Shown: piece after piece, positions 1 through 13,597 of the stretch
Position numbering within the stretch: position 1 is the stretch's first letter
Layout of the letters: each line of letters begins with the position of its first letter
Assembly (NCBI RefSeq): GCF_027580225.2
Contig: NC_073358.2
Location: 25,074,501-25,138,500, forward strand
Direction of reading: 5' to 3'
DNA length: 64,000 bases
From: Misgurnus anguillicaudatus
Taxonomy: Eukaryota; Chordata; Actinopteri; Cypriniformes; Cobitidae
Program-made: the position numbers and the translations under genes
The notes under the pieces: model-generated
What the model was told of the DNA's origin: nothing
Database searches by the model: none
What the model saw: only the letters and a program-made list of their open reading frames with translations

Positions 1-1290
1 GCTAACAATGCACTGCTGGATGGGTGGCTGCGGGGAGGGATAAAGACTCGTTCCTTTCATGTGCCACATGGCTGGAGTCTGAATATGGGCCAGAAGGGGC
101 TTGTTAATACCATTGTTCCCCTGCACGGTGGCATACGTCCTCACCATATAAACTTTGTTCCGATAGTTTGCCCTTTTCCTCAGACCTAATTCCCAAGTGG
201 CAGATGCACTTTTATTCTTGTAAGTAAGTGTTAATCTCGAGAGCTTAATAGGATTAGTGTCAGTCGTGTGTTTTCATTTATCAACATCATTATGCAAGGC
301 TTTCCTTGAATGACGCGGTGCATGTCTAATAACTAAGACTCATAATAGGTTAATACATGAATCCAGAATTATATCCATACTTAATTCAAAATAAAATGCT
401 GTTTTTTGCATTTAAACATTAAAGTTTTAAAATGCCCCATAGCGTCTTTAGATATAGTCATTGAAATAAAAGCATAAATAAAATGTTACTATGCAAAATA
501 ACAATTAGTTAAAGTAAAACAACAGTAGTTTGGTCATACTGTACAGTAGCTGTGCTTTATTTCAGACTACTCAACCTCTTGGACCATTCATTTTATGAAT
601 AACTCTTAAATGCAGTTCATATTATTTAGCATCATGCATTGCTGACAATGTTGGATCATCTCGGGTGGTGCTCCATTATAAGATTTTAATGCTGAATATC
701 AGATTGTATATTTAGTTTCTGTTTCAAGAGGGCCAGCATCATGCTCTGAGGATTTCTCTCTACTCCAACCAAATGGCAAAGTGTGTCATTCCATCCACTC
801 TGCCAAATTGGGCATCACAATAGAGATTGTTCACATTCACCCACTGTACATGACAATGGTGCAATTGCCGTCTGATTATGTGGACGAGATGCCTTTAAAA
901 GGCAAATTACAAGCAATCCCTTCTGATGAGAGGGCCACCAGGCTTGTTGCTCCATGTGTGCATCTACCTTTCCACACCCACCCAAGGCTGAAAACAAGCA
1001 TGACCATTCAAACAAGCTCACACTACATCTTTATGGCTTGCAGCAGCTGATTCATTTCAAAGACAACAGAGGGAACATGGGGTTCAATTACACAGCTGAT
1101 ATCATGAATGACAGTCGCCCTCAGGGCCCCACTACATCTGTACAAGAACTACAGTGCCAGTGAAATATACGAATGGATGTACAGTAAGACAACAAAGGAG
1201 TTTGAGACTTTGCAGAACAATCACATAGTTTGATCTTAAAATGTACATATATAAGAAATATAAATTATTTTTAAGAACTATTAAAAATAC
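1..1290. other. Unassigned sequence, possibly partly conserved non-coding
   Basis: No transposon ends, gene or RNA gene were recognised here. The part from about 720 to 1160 is compositionally complex, with balanced bases and few simple runs, and contrasts with the AT-rich flanks. That would suit a conserved non-coding element, but only cross-species alignment could show it. Open frames of 60-95 codons on both strands overlap one another and show no domain. Confidence 0.3.
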
Positions 1291-1295
1291 AATGT

Positions 1296-1350
1296 TTATT
1301 ATTATTGTTTTATTATTATTATTATTGGAATTATTCATATTATTATTATT
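1296..1350. repeat. (ATT)n imperfect microsatellite
   Basis: Interrupted runs of TTA/ATT trinucleotides. The Asn-rich open frame on the minus strand across this stretch is only a translation of the repeat. Confidence 0.9.
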
Positions 1351-1429
1351 CCCTGTATTTTTATTGTTATCATAGATGATAAAAACTAATAGTTCAGCAT
1401 TATTCATTACAATATCCATTACTACACTC

Positions 1430-2150
1430 TGAGGCTATTTTGGGGATTTCCGTCTATTTTTGGCCTACCCAATTTCAAAAGCTTCCCATACCCACATGCA
1501 GAGGTGCACATACAAAAGTTTGGTATCATTTTACAGGAAACCCTTTGAAATGACATAAAACACTGTTGAAAGTGCTCAACATGGTTGTATGTGTTGTCAG
1601 TCCTCCAATAAACACAAAAATAATTAGGCGCTTTTTGATGGTTTTTTCTAAAGTCTGTATTTAAAAGTGTATAACTCTGGCCCTGAGTGGTCATGAAACC
1701 TGCAGACAGTTTTGTTTGATTCCAGCAATTGCCAGATTACAAAGGAAAAAGGATTTTTTTCTCTATCATAATCTATGCAAAAGTTATTTTACTCCAACCG
1801 AAGGGAGGAATAGTTCCCTTTTTGTATTTAATTTCTGCCTAAAATATTTGAAGTGTCCCCATAACCACATACAGTGGAATAAATGCAATATCTTTATATC
1901 ATTTTGCAGAAAACCCTTTGAAGTTACATAAAAAGCTGCTGTTTATGACAAAAATCGTTATTTATATGTTGTTTTTCATATGATGAAACACCAAATTTTC
2001 TGTTTCTGAAAGTGAATAACTCTGGTTCTGTGTGCTCTAGCAGACTGCAGACAGTTCTGTAAACATCTAAAAAAGAATGATCTCTTTAGCATGTCGAATT
2101 CAAAAGTTATTCTTATTTTACTGAAGGGTGTGAAAATACATTTTTCATAT
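1430..2150. repeat. Diverged tandem dimer, period about 350-375 bp
   Basis: Two adjacent copies of one sequence are visible. The first carries TTTACAGGAAACCCTTTGAA near 1530 and AACTCTGGCCCTGAG near 1673. The second carries the matching TTTGCAGAAAACCCTTTGAA near 1903 and AACTCTGGTTCTGTG near 2017, each followed by CTGCAGACAGTT. Many substitutions separate the copies, so the duplication is old. The family is not recognised and no terminal inverted repeats were found. Confidence 0.65.
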
Positions 2151-2458
2151 AAAAATAAACATTTTGTTTTGCACATATAATAAATAGCAAGGGATTATTC
2201 ATGCACACAACCAAAGAAAATGCTGTAAATGGACTCATTGTTTAGAGTAGGACCTAGAGTAGGACCTTCTCAAAGTAATGCATATCTGCAGAAAGAAGAG
2301 AGTCTAAGCCTTCAAACAGTATCTCATATGTGGTACTGGGTCCATGACAGACCATTAAAAATTAAAGGAATATTTTATATTATGTCAAAATAAGATAATT
2401 CTGGACACAGAGTCAAAGTTAAAAATATTGTCCTTGGAAAGTTTGTACTTTGGATATT

Positions 2459-2713
2459 GGTAACACTTTAGTATAGGGACCAATTCTCACTTTCAACTAC
2501 TTTCTTAGCTTGTATATTGGCTGTTTATTAGTACTTATAAAGAACATATTAATGCCTTGTTCTGCATGACCATATTGTACATCCCTCAATCCAATCCAAT
2601 ACCTAAACCTAACCACTACAACAACTACCTTATAAGCTATAATTAGCAGTGAATTAGAAGTTTACTGAGGCAAAAGTCATAATTAATAATCAATATGTGT
2701 TCCCAATACTACA
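2459..2713. mobile_element. Non-autonomous DNA transposon (GGTAACACTTTAGTATAGGG family)
   Basis: It begins GGTAACACTTTAGTATAGGG and continues with TTAGTACTTATAAAG and GCATGACCATATTGTACATC, a layout common in cyprinid genomes. The far end should be the inverted copy (TATACTAAAGTGTTACC) but reads GTTCCCAATACTACATATTG, so it has decayed. It has no coding capacity; the superfamily was not resolved from this copy. Confidence 0.7.
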
Positions 2714-4739
2714 TATTGAAATATTTGCAAAACCCTCAACAATCTCTAGCTTTTGGCTTTTGATGGGTTATTAAAACAAAGTACAAAAAGAATAAAATGC
2801 ACTGTCTTCTATCAAAACCAACAGTACCATCAAGCTGGTATAGTATGGGTTGTAATAGTAATAATGGCCTTTGGATCTCATTTCTCACCTATGGACTTTG
2901 AAAAGAATTTTTAACAAAACCTCTTCATATCCTAAGTGCATCCTACAGTCAATAAACTGGCAACCCTTGTGACATCTGGAGAATAAATATGGACTTTTAT
3001 TTATTGAACTTTCGCACCCTTTCTGGCCCCTTTTTATATTTTCACCTATGATCCTTCATCTTCCTGAAAATAAAGATGAATTATTTTTGCCATTGATCCT
3101 CTACTAGACTAATAAAATGTAGAAGGTTTAATGAAAGACTACTACACTGTAAAGGACCCGGTTGCCATTAACCCTGCCGCTACGGAGTCCAGGGAAGATA
3201 GGTGGAGTCCGTGGTCAAATCTACTCCCCGAAGCAAATTAGTGAACACCATAAAGTATAGGAGTGCTCCAGCGAGGAGCCCTACTGACCCCTGCTTAGGG
3301 ACTGCGTTACATTTGACCTGCTTAGGAAATTTATCACAACATTTCAATTAAAGGGTGGCAGACGCATGAGGCAGGTGGCCATTCTGCTGTTTTTGACCTT
3401 GCGTCCAAGACTTCTGTGTCCTAGCAGATGTGACGATGACCCATCTGCACTGTATTCAGTACATTCCCTTTGTAAAGCAACTGGGCCCAGGTAAAAAAAA
3501 ACAATTACAAAATAAGAGTTAAAACCATTTAAAGAGTCTGAAACATTTGCCATACTAGTATTTTAGACCTAATATCCTTCTATTACAAAGCAAGGTTTCC
3601 CTCTACTTCAGCGTCTCAAGATGCAATGTGACACATTAATGTGTATAAATAAATATCCAAAAATAAACTCTTCCATTGAGTGCTTCTTGAGATAGGATTT
3701 TTATTATTGCAGTCAATGTAGATATCTATCTAGAATCATGCAGGTCATAACTGGGCAGAGGGCCAAGTTCTTATCTCTCTGGTCATTTGAGGTGTTGAGA
3801 TGTGTCCAAACAAATAGGTGTCCGATTTCCCCCATTGTCAGACTGACCTAAGGGGTAACAGAGACTCTCTCAAAGGGCCTGTTTGTAGAGACTGCCTATC
3901 ATAGTCCAAAGTCTCCAAGTGTTTCCCATAAGGAGACTCCATCCTTCTCAATCATCAAGGCCCAGTGGAAAGGGACAGTTCTCATGGCCCGCTGGCATGT
4001 CCTGTATAAGGATGCTCAGTCTTCGGGTCCCCCTTGTCCCCCGATTGTTGTCTTTATCAGGTGGGCAGTTAAACAGTGACCAGGAGATGACAGACACGTC
4101 CTTTCAGAGGCAGAAAGGGAGAGATAAAGTGTTTACAGTGCTATCTATAGGCACAAACCATTCTTAAGGTGGCCCCACAAATTCTCCACAGAAACAATAG
4201 AGAGGATGCTGTCATTGATCATGCCATCACAGCTGACTCTACCACGTCAGTGTTGTTGTTTGGTTCATTCGGAGGATATTTGTGACCTTGTCTGTCAAAA
4301 GGGCACATCAAAGATTGAAATCAACGTGTAATCAAACATTGATGCTCCCTATCTCATAATTAGATTATGAGACTTTAGTCTAAATTATACAGATAGGGTC
4401 ACATTTTGTCTGAGCATGTTTTGCAGCTAAAACTATACAAAATGTACTGTACAGACTGTCACAATTTTACATTTATGCAACACTTTGTCTGATAAACTCT
4501 TTCTGTTCATTCACAAACAGAACTGTGGATGAAATGCAATTTCTAACCATGGCCCATTAGTGTGACAACATTATGTACAATTGAATTTGTGGCTTCAGTG
4601 TTCTTGGTACTTTAAGATTATTCTTAGAAGTAATTGTCACACCTAAACATGTATGGAATGACATCAAATACACCAGCAAGGAAATTATTTTAATTTTAAT
4701 TATTTTTCAGAGTTGGACTAAAAGAGCACTGATATTTTT
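2714..4739. other. Unassigned sequence
   Basis: No transposon ends were recognised. A CpG-containing patch at about 3150-3310 and a balanced-composition patch at about 3760-4330 stand out from the AT-rich background. The open frames inside (for example 3919-4167 plus and 3344-3553 minus) show no recognisable domain and no good exon context. Confidence 0.3.
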
Positions 4740-4861
4740 GCTATATCCACCTCTTTCTTGAATGGGGAAGTAAGTGATGTGACGTATTTCCTTTCCTGTG
4801 CGAGACTTCCAGTTCAGCAGCCGGTAGAAAACAGTGTAGTGGGAGCACGCATAAAACATGA

Positions 4862-5150
4862 TTTAAAGGAACAGTATGTAAGAAATTTATATCAATTGAT
4901 CATAAAATAGTCCTGATATCTCACTAGACAATAAGAAATCATTTTCATTTCAAATACTTATATCACTCATAACAGTGGTCTGGCCAGGATATTGTCATTT
5001 AAAAAGTGGAGTTGCAGCCCTCAACTGATGTTAATGTTGTCATTTTGTATATTGGCCACCAGTTGTTTGACTGCAGTACCAGTTTTAGCCACAAGTTTTG
5101 TTGTTTGCAATACCAGTTTTGGCCACAATCCTACATACTGTTCCTTTAAA
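4862..5150. mobile_element. Non-autonomous TIR element (TTTAAAGGAACAGTATGTA ends)
   Basis: The left end TTTAAAGGAACAGTATGTA is mirrored at the right end as TACATACTGTTCCTTTAAA, 19 bp in perfect inverted match. The interior contains a short direct duplication (CAGTACCAGTTTTAGCCACAA and CAATACCAGTTTTGGCCACAA). There is no coding capacity. It abuts the next element directly at the shared TTTAAAGG. Confidence 0.85.
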
Positions 5151-5369
5151 GGCAATGTTGATATTTGAAATCACCTAAACAAACACGCCCCAACCCCAAT
5201 AGAATCTGGACCTTCTTTTAAAAGACCCGCCCCACTCATACGCAACCTGGCAAGGATGTTGGTTAGTAGACACTCTCCTTACTGCTGATTGGCTATAATT
5301 GTGTTTTGTTTGTTGGCACGTCTCCTTTTCCACAGCGTTTTTCAAACATTGTGCACTCCGCCTTTAAAC
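5145..5369. mobile_element. Non-autonomous element (AAACACGCCCC...CTCCGCCTTTAAA)
   Basis: Blocks such as CAAACACGCCCCAACCCCAA, AATCTGGACCTTCTTTT, AGACCCGCCCCAC and the terminal GTGCACTCCGCCTTTAAA match, from general knowledge, a short transposon frequent in cyprinids. The left terminus appears shortened and is fused to the preceding element. It is notably richer in CpG and GC than the flanks. Confidence 0.65.
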
Positions 5370-7888
5370 AGTTAATATTTACTAACTTACACCTGCCATG
5401 TATGAACCAGTGTGATGATGAAATTAAGAAGTGGCTTGATATATCATATGAAGACATATTCAATAATTTCATGTTGTTGATCGGAGGTGACGGGTCTTCA
5501 ATGCCCAAATATAAAAGCAGAGACCTACCAGTATCTTCACAATGGGAAAGTCAGTTGAGTGTTTCTACATGGAATAGACCAAGACTTGTGTGTTTTTAAC
5601 TTTTCAGGGGCTAGTTTAAATGTCACAAGTGTCCCCCTTTTTTTTAAACAGCAATTTTTAATGGACTTGTTTATGGCGACACATCGAGCTTCACGCGGTC
5701 CGACACAGTTAGCAGTATCTATCTCATTTTACACATTGTAAGTTATTTGAACAAACCATAATACACATATTAAACTACTTCATGTATTGAGTATTGTTTT
5801 CGTTTTATGAAAATATTATTACATCGCTTCTTAAGCAGGTGGAGACATGAGCTTATGAAATTATTTGCTTACTTTTTAAAGTATTTGCTTTTTTATTTAA
5901 AACATAACAAAAGTATGCGCAAACACATTACAAACTATTATAAACATTTACTAAGCAGATTTTGTCGTATATATTCTGTACTGTAATCGCATTTTTGTAA
6001 TAATATATAGTAGCAGAAAAATCAGCATATTTTATCAGCATAATATTAGTTGTTTTTAAACAATTATTGTATTTATTGTTTACTGCCCATTTCTATGAAA
6101 GGTTTTACTGGATGGATTTGTAAATACAGATCATGAGTGCATGTGCGCCACCACATACACATTCAGTTCTTGTGCGTATATTATGGTTAAAACAAATGTT
6201 TCATAGAGATTTACTGCATTTGTATTAGCTATTATGGCAACCCCTAACTGCACAAATTATGTCGGTCTTCCTGGGTTTCATAATAAACATTAAACAGCCA
6301 ATTAAAACGGCACACTTGTGTCCTTCGCAATAGACTACCATTAGCTTTAGTGGCTCGCCGGAAGTCATAAACAAGAAAGCTCAAAGATGGCGGCGCCCAC
6401 ATTTACATTAAGAAACAGGTGGATACAGTATAACATTTACTAATAATTTGGTTTTGCATAAGAAATGTTGAAGGTCATATTTTAATCAATAATATTGACT
6501 GCTGGGGACTTTGAGGTTGGGTCTCTTTTTCAGAGAAACATCTGAGACTATTTGCTCTTTAATCTCATTGCTGTATAGGAGAAACAACAGAGATAATTAA
6601 GAGATATCTTTTTATAGGTTAGTTAATATAAAATATAGGTTACATTAAAATGCAAAATTCTAAAACATGATGTTTGGTTGTCTTATTAAAAAACAAAACC
6701 AGGAATCAACCTTCATTTTTTCATCAGTAACATCATGCAAGGTTTTTTATTATATAAGATTCTGACTGTGGTAATATTTTTGAGTTTGCATGCTACATTG
6801 GTGTACATGCTATTATACAAGACACAGGAACAGAGTATTTTTCATCTAAATAACTTTTTCTATTGGTAAAAAATAAAGGATTCTCTTTTTTATCTGCAGA
6901 GATTTCACTTTGCTGAAAGCAGGCTCTTATTTTACCCTGTTTTACAAGTGGGTCCCACCTGCCAAACAGCCTGTGAATCAGAACAAGGAATGTAGGCTGA
7001 CAAAGGGCATATTACCTTCCATTGTAAGCCTGCTGAGTGCTTATTTATTTAGTTTAGTGCCTTCGCTCTCTCTTTCTTACTGGTACACAGGCCAGCATGC
7101 ATGCACACATTCAGGGACTTTTCTAATTATGTTGCTTTTCAGACGAAGGATGTAAGATGTTCGGTAACAGGGACTGAATAACCCTATGACAAAGTAATAC
7201 TAGATTGTTGAACAATGGCAACAGTCGCGCTGTGTGTTAAAGGGTTTTGGGGTTTGCAAATTATGATGCAAACTGTTGTCTGCCAAAGCTGCCAATAAAT
7301 TAAATTTTTATTTTCTGTGAAACTGGAGTGGCTTTTGGAGACATTGTGCTTGTTGTCTTTGTGTCCTCTAAATACACTATCCTGGTTTTAGCCTGGTTCT
7401 ACCTCTCTGCCTGGCCAAGCTGGCGTTTTAGACTACACTTTTTATTTTAAAATGCATTATTTTTGCTATGGTTACACCTGGCATCCACACTCTATGGAGG
7501 GTTTTTTTTGACCCGAGGCTCTTGTAAACGCTGAAGCCCATGGGGTTGCGCTGTAGATGGACCCAACTTGTGTAAACAAAAGTGTCACTGCCCCACATTT
7601 GCTCACTGACTGGGACTTCTGGACCATTGTGTATCCTTCTCTGAATCATCAAGCCCCTATCATATGACCATTATGCTACTAAAAGATAACAATGATCAGC
7701 CGCAATGACCATGCAAACAATAACATGAAGACATAGACTGCTGAGTTTCAGCTGTCCAAATGCTCTTTATAAGCGCATTGTTGTTTATTCATGACACAAA
7801 CACCCAAAACAAGTGCATAAGTACTACGATAAATGTTTTCAGCATTAATGAGACTATACAGTATATTGTGACAGCTGGCTTTAATGTA
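5370..7888. other. Unassigned AT-rich sequence
   Basis: I see no gene or clear transposon end. A CpG-bearing patch at about 6340-6400 (GAAGTCATAAACAAG, then AAGATGGCGGCG) looks like the inner edge of an unrecognised element. Open frames at 6910-7155 plus and 7428-7652 minus have no recognisable domain. Confidence 0.3.
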
Positions 7889-8505
7889 AAGGGCTTTTTA
7901 CACGTGGTCACTTCATGAGTTTTCTCTTATTGGATAGCTATCCGATTATAAAAAGAACAGATGTAAATGCCCTTCGAAACGTTTTCGGGGCAGATTTAAA
8001 TCCGATCGCTCAAACCACTTCAGGAGGTGGTCTGGGACATATTTCAGACAAAACTGGACAAGTGTAAATGCATCTGGTTGATGAAACCACATATGTCAGC
8101 GCATAACTCCTTCCAAATGTAAACACGTCACCTAGAAGTTAGCTGGCAAACAGTCAATCAAAAATGACACGCTTATTGCTTTATGGAGCGACGGCAAAAA
8201 AAAAAAAAAAAAAAAAACGGGTAAAAAAGCTTTCTAGAACAAATAAAAGAGTCAATGCCAAACTCGAATGATATTAAACAAAGACATAAAACTTTGAGAG
8301 AGAGTTTTGTGAACACTTTTCCATGGACCTGTACGTTAAATCATCGCGCTGAATAGTGTATTTGCATTTTGCACCGGAGTAGAAGATCGGATTCATTTTG
8401 CCAAGACGCATTTATGTGGCCAAATATAAATGGAACACTTTTAACAAATCAGATAGCTATCCGATCAGAGAAAACACATGAAGTGACCAGGTGTAAAAAG
8501 GCCTT
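7889..8505. mobile_element. Non-autonomous DNA transposon with ~58-bp TIRs
   Basis: The left end AAGGGCTTTTTACACGTGG and the inverted right end AAGGCCTTTTTACACCTGG continue to match for about 58 bp, through GGATAGCTATC, with about six differences. A 22-base A tract sits at 8196-8217. There is no transposase. A decayed right-hand portion of a related copy lies at 15640-15783. The target duplication is unclear. Confidence 0.88.
8196..8217. repeat. Poly(A) tract inside the element
   Basis: Uninterrupted run of about 22 A residues within the transposon. Confidence 0.9.
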
Positions 8506-8841
8506 AACATGACGTCGCTTTTTATTCCATTAAACAAAGGTTTGTACCCTAAATAGTGCACTTAGTGCCATCTATTGCCTCAGACCATAAATGCTATACC
8601 AACTTGTTTTTAACCAGTGGATATGTAAGGGACAATGTATATGTAGCCGGTTGTTATCACAGAAATAAACCCTGACAGTGTGATCAGGAGTGTGTTGTCT
8701 TGTATCACACTGAAGGGGCTTTTGCTAATTTTTAACAAATGCAAACCTTCAGCGAGGAAAACCTGTTTTCTTTCGTTTTTAATTTAAATTTCATGAACAC
8801 ATTTGGTTTAATCATTTGTAAATATAATCTCAAATATGTCA

Positions 8842-9385
8842 TTAAAGGGGACCTATTGTATGGTCCGATTCATGATCTTAAATTTTGTTTGGTGTGTAAG
8901 TGTGTATTAGTACATGTTAACGATATGCAAAAGGTACAAACCCCAAAGTAAACGATGATGCGAGTTATCGTCTCCAACGTAAATCTACAACAAACTCATG
9001 GATTGTAGGCAACAGTTTATATCCTTTGATTGGTGATGTAGACAAGACCGAAATCATAATTTCGGACTTAGCCTGTAAGTTAACTCCTGTTAACAACGCT
9101 AACATTGAGTCTTTCAAACATGGTAAGGAGCTTCACATTTCCTGCTGACTTTAGAGGTTCTGTATTCAGACCTATCACAACGTACCGATTAGCTGGCCAA
9201 TCAGGGACACAACACTTTTCAAATTGATAAATTTTGTACAAATCAGTGCGTTTCAGGAAAAGAGTTACAAACATGTACAGTATGTGAAAAATAATGTGTT
9301 TTTTTAACCATAAACAATGAACACATTATATTATACCAAATACACAAAATAACGTTGTTTTAGCAATGAAATAGGTGCACTTTAA
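8842..9385. mobile_element. Non-autonomous TIR element (TTAAAGGGGACCTATT)
   Basis: The left terminus TTAAAGGGGACCTATT and the right terminus AATAGGTGCACTTTAA are inverted copies with two differences in 16. The interior includes ACCCCAAAGTAAACGATGAT and TTATCGTCTCCAAC, typical of a very common cyprinid family. The internal open frames are not conserved genes. Confidence 0.88.
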
Positions 9386-12300
9386 AAGATAAATAATAAT
9401 TTTTGTGTAACATTAAACTGTACCTGTCTAAATGATTTGGACCACTGGTTACTGTGTGTTATTAGTTTTGAGCGGTTGTTATCTGGGAATAACAAACATG
9501 GAAATGTCGCGACTGGGCAATCAAAATCAAGCATTGCAATGAGCCGTGTAATAAATAGTATTAAAAGCACGCTTTGTCTGCTTCCATCACATTCAGTATA
9601 AACTCATGGCAGGGGCTCAATAAAACTCAATACAGTTAAAAGCCTTTGTACAGTTATAATACTGTGGCTGCCTACATGCGTAATAGACAAGCTATTATGA
9701 GAGCATTAAACACTTTTACACTTGTTTGCACAAGCCTCAATGTATAGTGTGGATGGAGATCTTTTCTGAAACGCGAATATGGACAAGGATCACCGTCATT
9801 TTAAAACATTGTATTAAAACCAAAAATGCACTAATGTAAACAACTGGTTTAGCTGATCCATTTGTATGGGAGTGTTTAGGCCAGTTTAGGTTTTTCCTTT
9901 CTTATAAAATGTGTTCATAAAACATAATTATTAAAATACAACACAAAATTAAATTATTTATTAAAATTTCACACTGATTTTACTATTTACTCTCTTGTGC
10001 AGGATTTGGCATTCATTCAGTAATGCATATAGGATGCAACTATTTTGGTTTGACAAGACAACGACCAGATTAAGCGTTTTCAATTAATGCCAACTCATAT
10101 TCTAAAGATGCTGTGGACACCACCTTTGTCCTGGTGACCTGAAAAGCAGTACTGGCAAAATGTCCTTTAAATGGAGAAAGGCTTAGGCTTCTCTTTGTGT
10201 CTTTGCCCATGCATCCGCCGAATCAAGGTGCCTTCTCCAATTCAGCAAGGTGGCTTTATTCCTTCTCCCAACATGAAAGGAGAAGCCTCCATCTGCCAGG
10301 TCACACTGAAAAGACTGATACTGTCGTGTTCCTCGGAGGCAACAATGGTCTAGTCTGTGAAGGAGTATTCCTGATGATTATTCCAGGTCAGAACCCGAGC
10401 CAGCTGTGAAAACTCACTCTTTTAGCGCTGCTTCTTTGATTAGAGTGGACGGCTACAGGCTAAGGCCTCTGCGACCTGCAACTTTTTTCGATAGTGCTTC
10501 GTCGGGGGGTTTGGCCTTGTATCTGTGGCCCACGATTGACTCTTACAGCCTTCCTCCGGGCTCGGCAGATTGAATCTGTCATGTTGTGCTAAACAATGAT
10601 GAAGAGAGCTGAACCCGGGCAGGTTGTGTTATTTTTTCCTCTGTTCATTCAATCTACATTTAATCAATGAGAGTAAATTTTGCATTTCTTTCAAGGTGCA
10701 GATCAAAAAGCCATCCCCAAGGGGTTTTTGATTCCAAGTAAACCGACATCAGGGTGTCTTTTGCCGCGAAAACCAGCCTGTGACCTCTCGAAGCACGCTC
10801 AAAGGCAGGTGTTGAAATTCTTTTTTGATTTTCTACCAAAAAGACGCATTCACTGTTGTATATAAAGGCTTTGCCTTTATTCAATTTTTGGACGTATCTC
10901 TGCCATTAAAAATGTGTCAGCCGGTTCCATTTATCAATGTAAAATTCGCTCAGGTGTGCACGCTGCGGGGTTACGTGGTTTCAAAACCTTGTGAATAAAA
11001 CATTGGCTATCAGTAATATTGCGAGTAGGCAGTGATGACTTATGCAAGTTCAAGGACTTTATCGATCGGTGAACTGGGCTTAATCAAAGTCTGTCTTCCC
11101 AAGCACTCATTGTGATTAAATAAGTCAGACATTCTGAGCAAAAGTCTTTGACCCTTTCATTGCTTCTCAATCACGGCTGCTGCTCTCAGCATCTTTGAAT
11201 GCTTTTGTTCACAGGGCAAAAAAAGAGAATGGGTACGAAAAATAAATCAAAGTGGAATCAATGAGTGCGCACACAGCTCCTATCCAAACATAACTGTTGA
11301 CAAGTTAAAGGGAAAACATAGGTCATTTAATTGGACTTTTTAGTGTAGTATAGTATTCAGTGACACGTATCAAATGCACCGATCCACCAGACCTGTTCAT
11401 ACACAAGCATGTTTACAAGGAATGCAAATATTTCTCTCTGAAAGATAAAAGATTGAAAAGATAGACACTTGATATTGTTCATCAGCTCAATTTGACTTTT
11501 CCGCATGTCTGTTCTGTTGGAAGTGATTGACAGATCTAAAATGTCTGCTGTCCATGCTGGGTGGGTAGCTTCCTGTGAGATTTCAAAATATCTGATCAAA
11601 GACCTGACAGCGCACAGATGCATTCTGCGAACACACACATGCACACGCCAGCTGACCCTCTCATAACAACTAACAGATCACTGGCCAATGCTATCTGTTT
11701 TGATCATTGTAACTGTAACCTCAGCACAATCAGATGAAGCGCCAGTTGTGTCTCTCGCCTCCCTTCATGTCGTGCACAGATGTGAGGGGGGGGGAGTCGC
11801 CGCATTCTCTTCCAAGTGTTACAGCTCTGTTGCACCTTTTCATCCAACCATAGGGGATGGTGGCGTTTCATCAGATAGTCTGATTTTTCATAGGGCTTCA
11901 AGGTGTGGGTAAATCACACTGACTAATCAGATTACCTGCCAAACTGCCAGAGAATGTGGGTTTTTACACAACATAACCACAACATCTTTTGAAAGATAAG
12001 TGATGTTTCTTAACACACGGTGAGCGACATCGAGATTGTAAATTTACATGAGGGATCAATGAAAAGGGGGAGGATAGATTATATAAAAATAGTATTGACT
12101 TTTTGTATTGAATTTTGGTATTCAAATCAATATTCACTTACAGCCTTCTGTTCATGTGAGCTCATAGAGAAATTACCTATCCAAATCATAATATACTGTG
12201 ATAATTTTTGTTAACTGGATAAACAAATTCATTCTTTGACACTGCTCATGAATTAACAGTGCAGACCTTATCACTTGGATTATAGCTCTCAAGTTGTATG

Positions 12301-12838
12301 GGCTGCTTTATGGTACAATGTATTTGTAATTTTAGCCTTTTTGCATATAGCTCTGGTACCCATACTTTGATCCAGATGAAAGAAAGTCATACAAGAGTAT
12401 TTTTATGTGAACAAATACATGTAACAGGAAATAATGTTCTTTACTCTTGCAAGGAAAGCTAGAGACGTAATAATATTGACACATAGGCTACACAATGATT
12501 AAACATGGAAATCCTTGACACATGCAAAACAAACCTATTGTTTCTTTTCTGTGCAAAAACAGAAAAGCCAGAATTCCCAGGAACAGGGTGTGATAAGAAG
12601 AATTAATCTTTACATATTACATACGTTTTACCCTTAGCAACAATTTGTGCACCCCTGATAAAGCAATTGTGTTATTACAGTGATATGTGATATACAAATA
12701 AACAAATACCTAATTTTAAAGTCAACATAATTCTATTGTATTCAATGCTATTCATTTCTTATGTCAGCTTATCGAGCATTGATAATAACATATCTGCTGC
12801 ATGATCTACAATGTCAATAAATTAATATTCCCATAGGG
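9386..12838. other. TE-poor region; candidate regulatory islands
   Basis: No complete transposon was recognised over about 3.4 kb, which is unusual for this window. The stretches 10080-10600 and 11040-11240 have balanced composition and words such as TTAATCAAAG (TCF/LEF-like) and GTGATTAAATAAG. These are only suggestive. No open frame here carries a recognisable domain. Confidence 0.3.
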
Positions 12839-13051
12839 TACACTGTAAAAAAAATACTGCCTTAATTTTTTTGTTGTTGTTGAATGAACTTAGTATTACA
12901 ACTCATTATAAGTTATTTATCTTGACAAGAGATGAGTTGTTATAATACGGATGAGTTGTTATAACTTATAAAAGTAAGGCAACTCATCTCTTGTCAAGAT
13001 AAATAATAGTAAGTTAACATGACTTAAGGCAGGGAATATTTTTACATTGTA
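12839..13051. mobile_element. Palindromic MITE (TACACTGTAAAAA ends)
   Basis: The ends TACACTGTAAAAA and TTTTTACATTGTA form a near-perfect inverted pair, followed inward by TACTGCCTTAA and TTAAGGCAG. Inner arms TTATCTTGACAAGAGATGAG and CTCATCTCTTGTCAAGATAA are perfect inverted repeats. The TA boundaries fit a Tc1/mariner-type insertion. A sister copy lies at 23012-23209. Confidence 0.88.
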
Positions 13052-13597
13052 GTATAAGATAGAATTGTACATTTTGGTGATCGTGTCTTTGTAAAGTTAT
13101 TATACAAAACAGTTTTATTTTATTCTGAACCAAAATGATTAACATTTCTAAAAAAAAGTGTCAAAGATCTAAAGAAAGATTATCTAACACTGGTGTGAGA
13201 GGAAGTAAAAATATGTGCACACTTGTGTGGGTTGGGGTGATTTTAAATACTCTGAGCCATAAGAGACAGTTTATTTCCTTTGTTTCTTTTTTAAGGGCAC
13301 TTAACAGGGATATATGAACTCAACCACAGCCGCCATAACAGCGTTTTAATCCCCGCCGTTTCATTTCTTCACAGAACAACCATTCATTCTGCAAATTACA
13401 CCTACAACAGGACATACAGTATGTAAGATAAGAATAGCAAAACAAAATACTTTCATTATTGATTAACCACCAGATTCTAAAGTTTCTTTTAGGTAACTAA
13501 GTAGAGTCCAAGTGAGCAAATTATCTTGAAGCGATTCCATTACGCACTTAAAATGCTCTTTTCAGCTCTCTGTATCATTTCTCAGAAGTCCAACACT

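Noticed and set aside
3919..4167. Possible coding exon (82 codons)
   Set aside because: No conserved motif and no supporting neighbouring frame.
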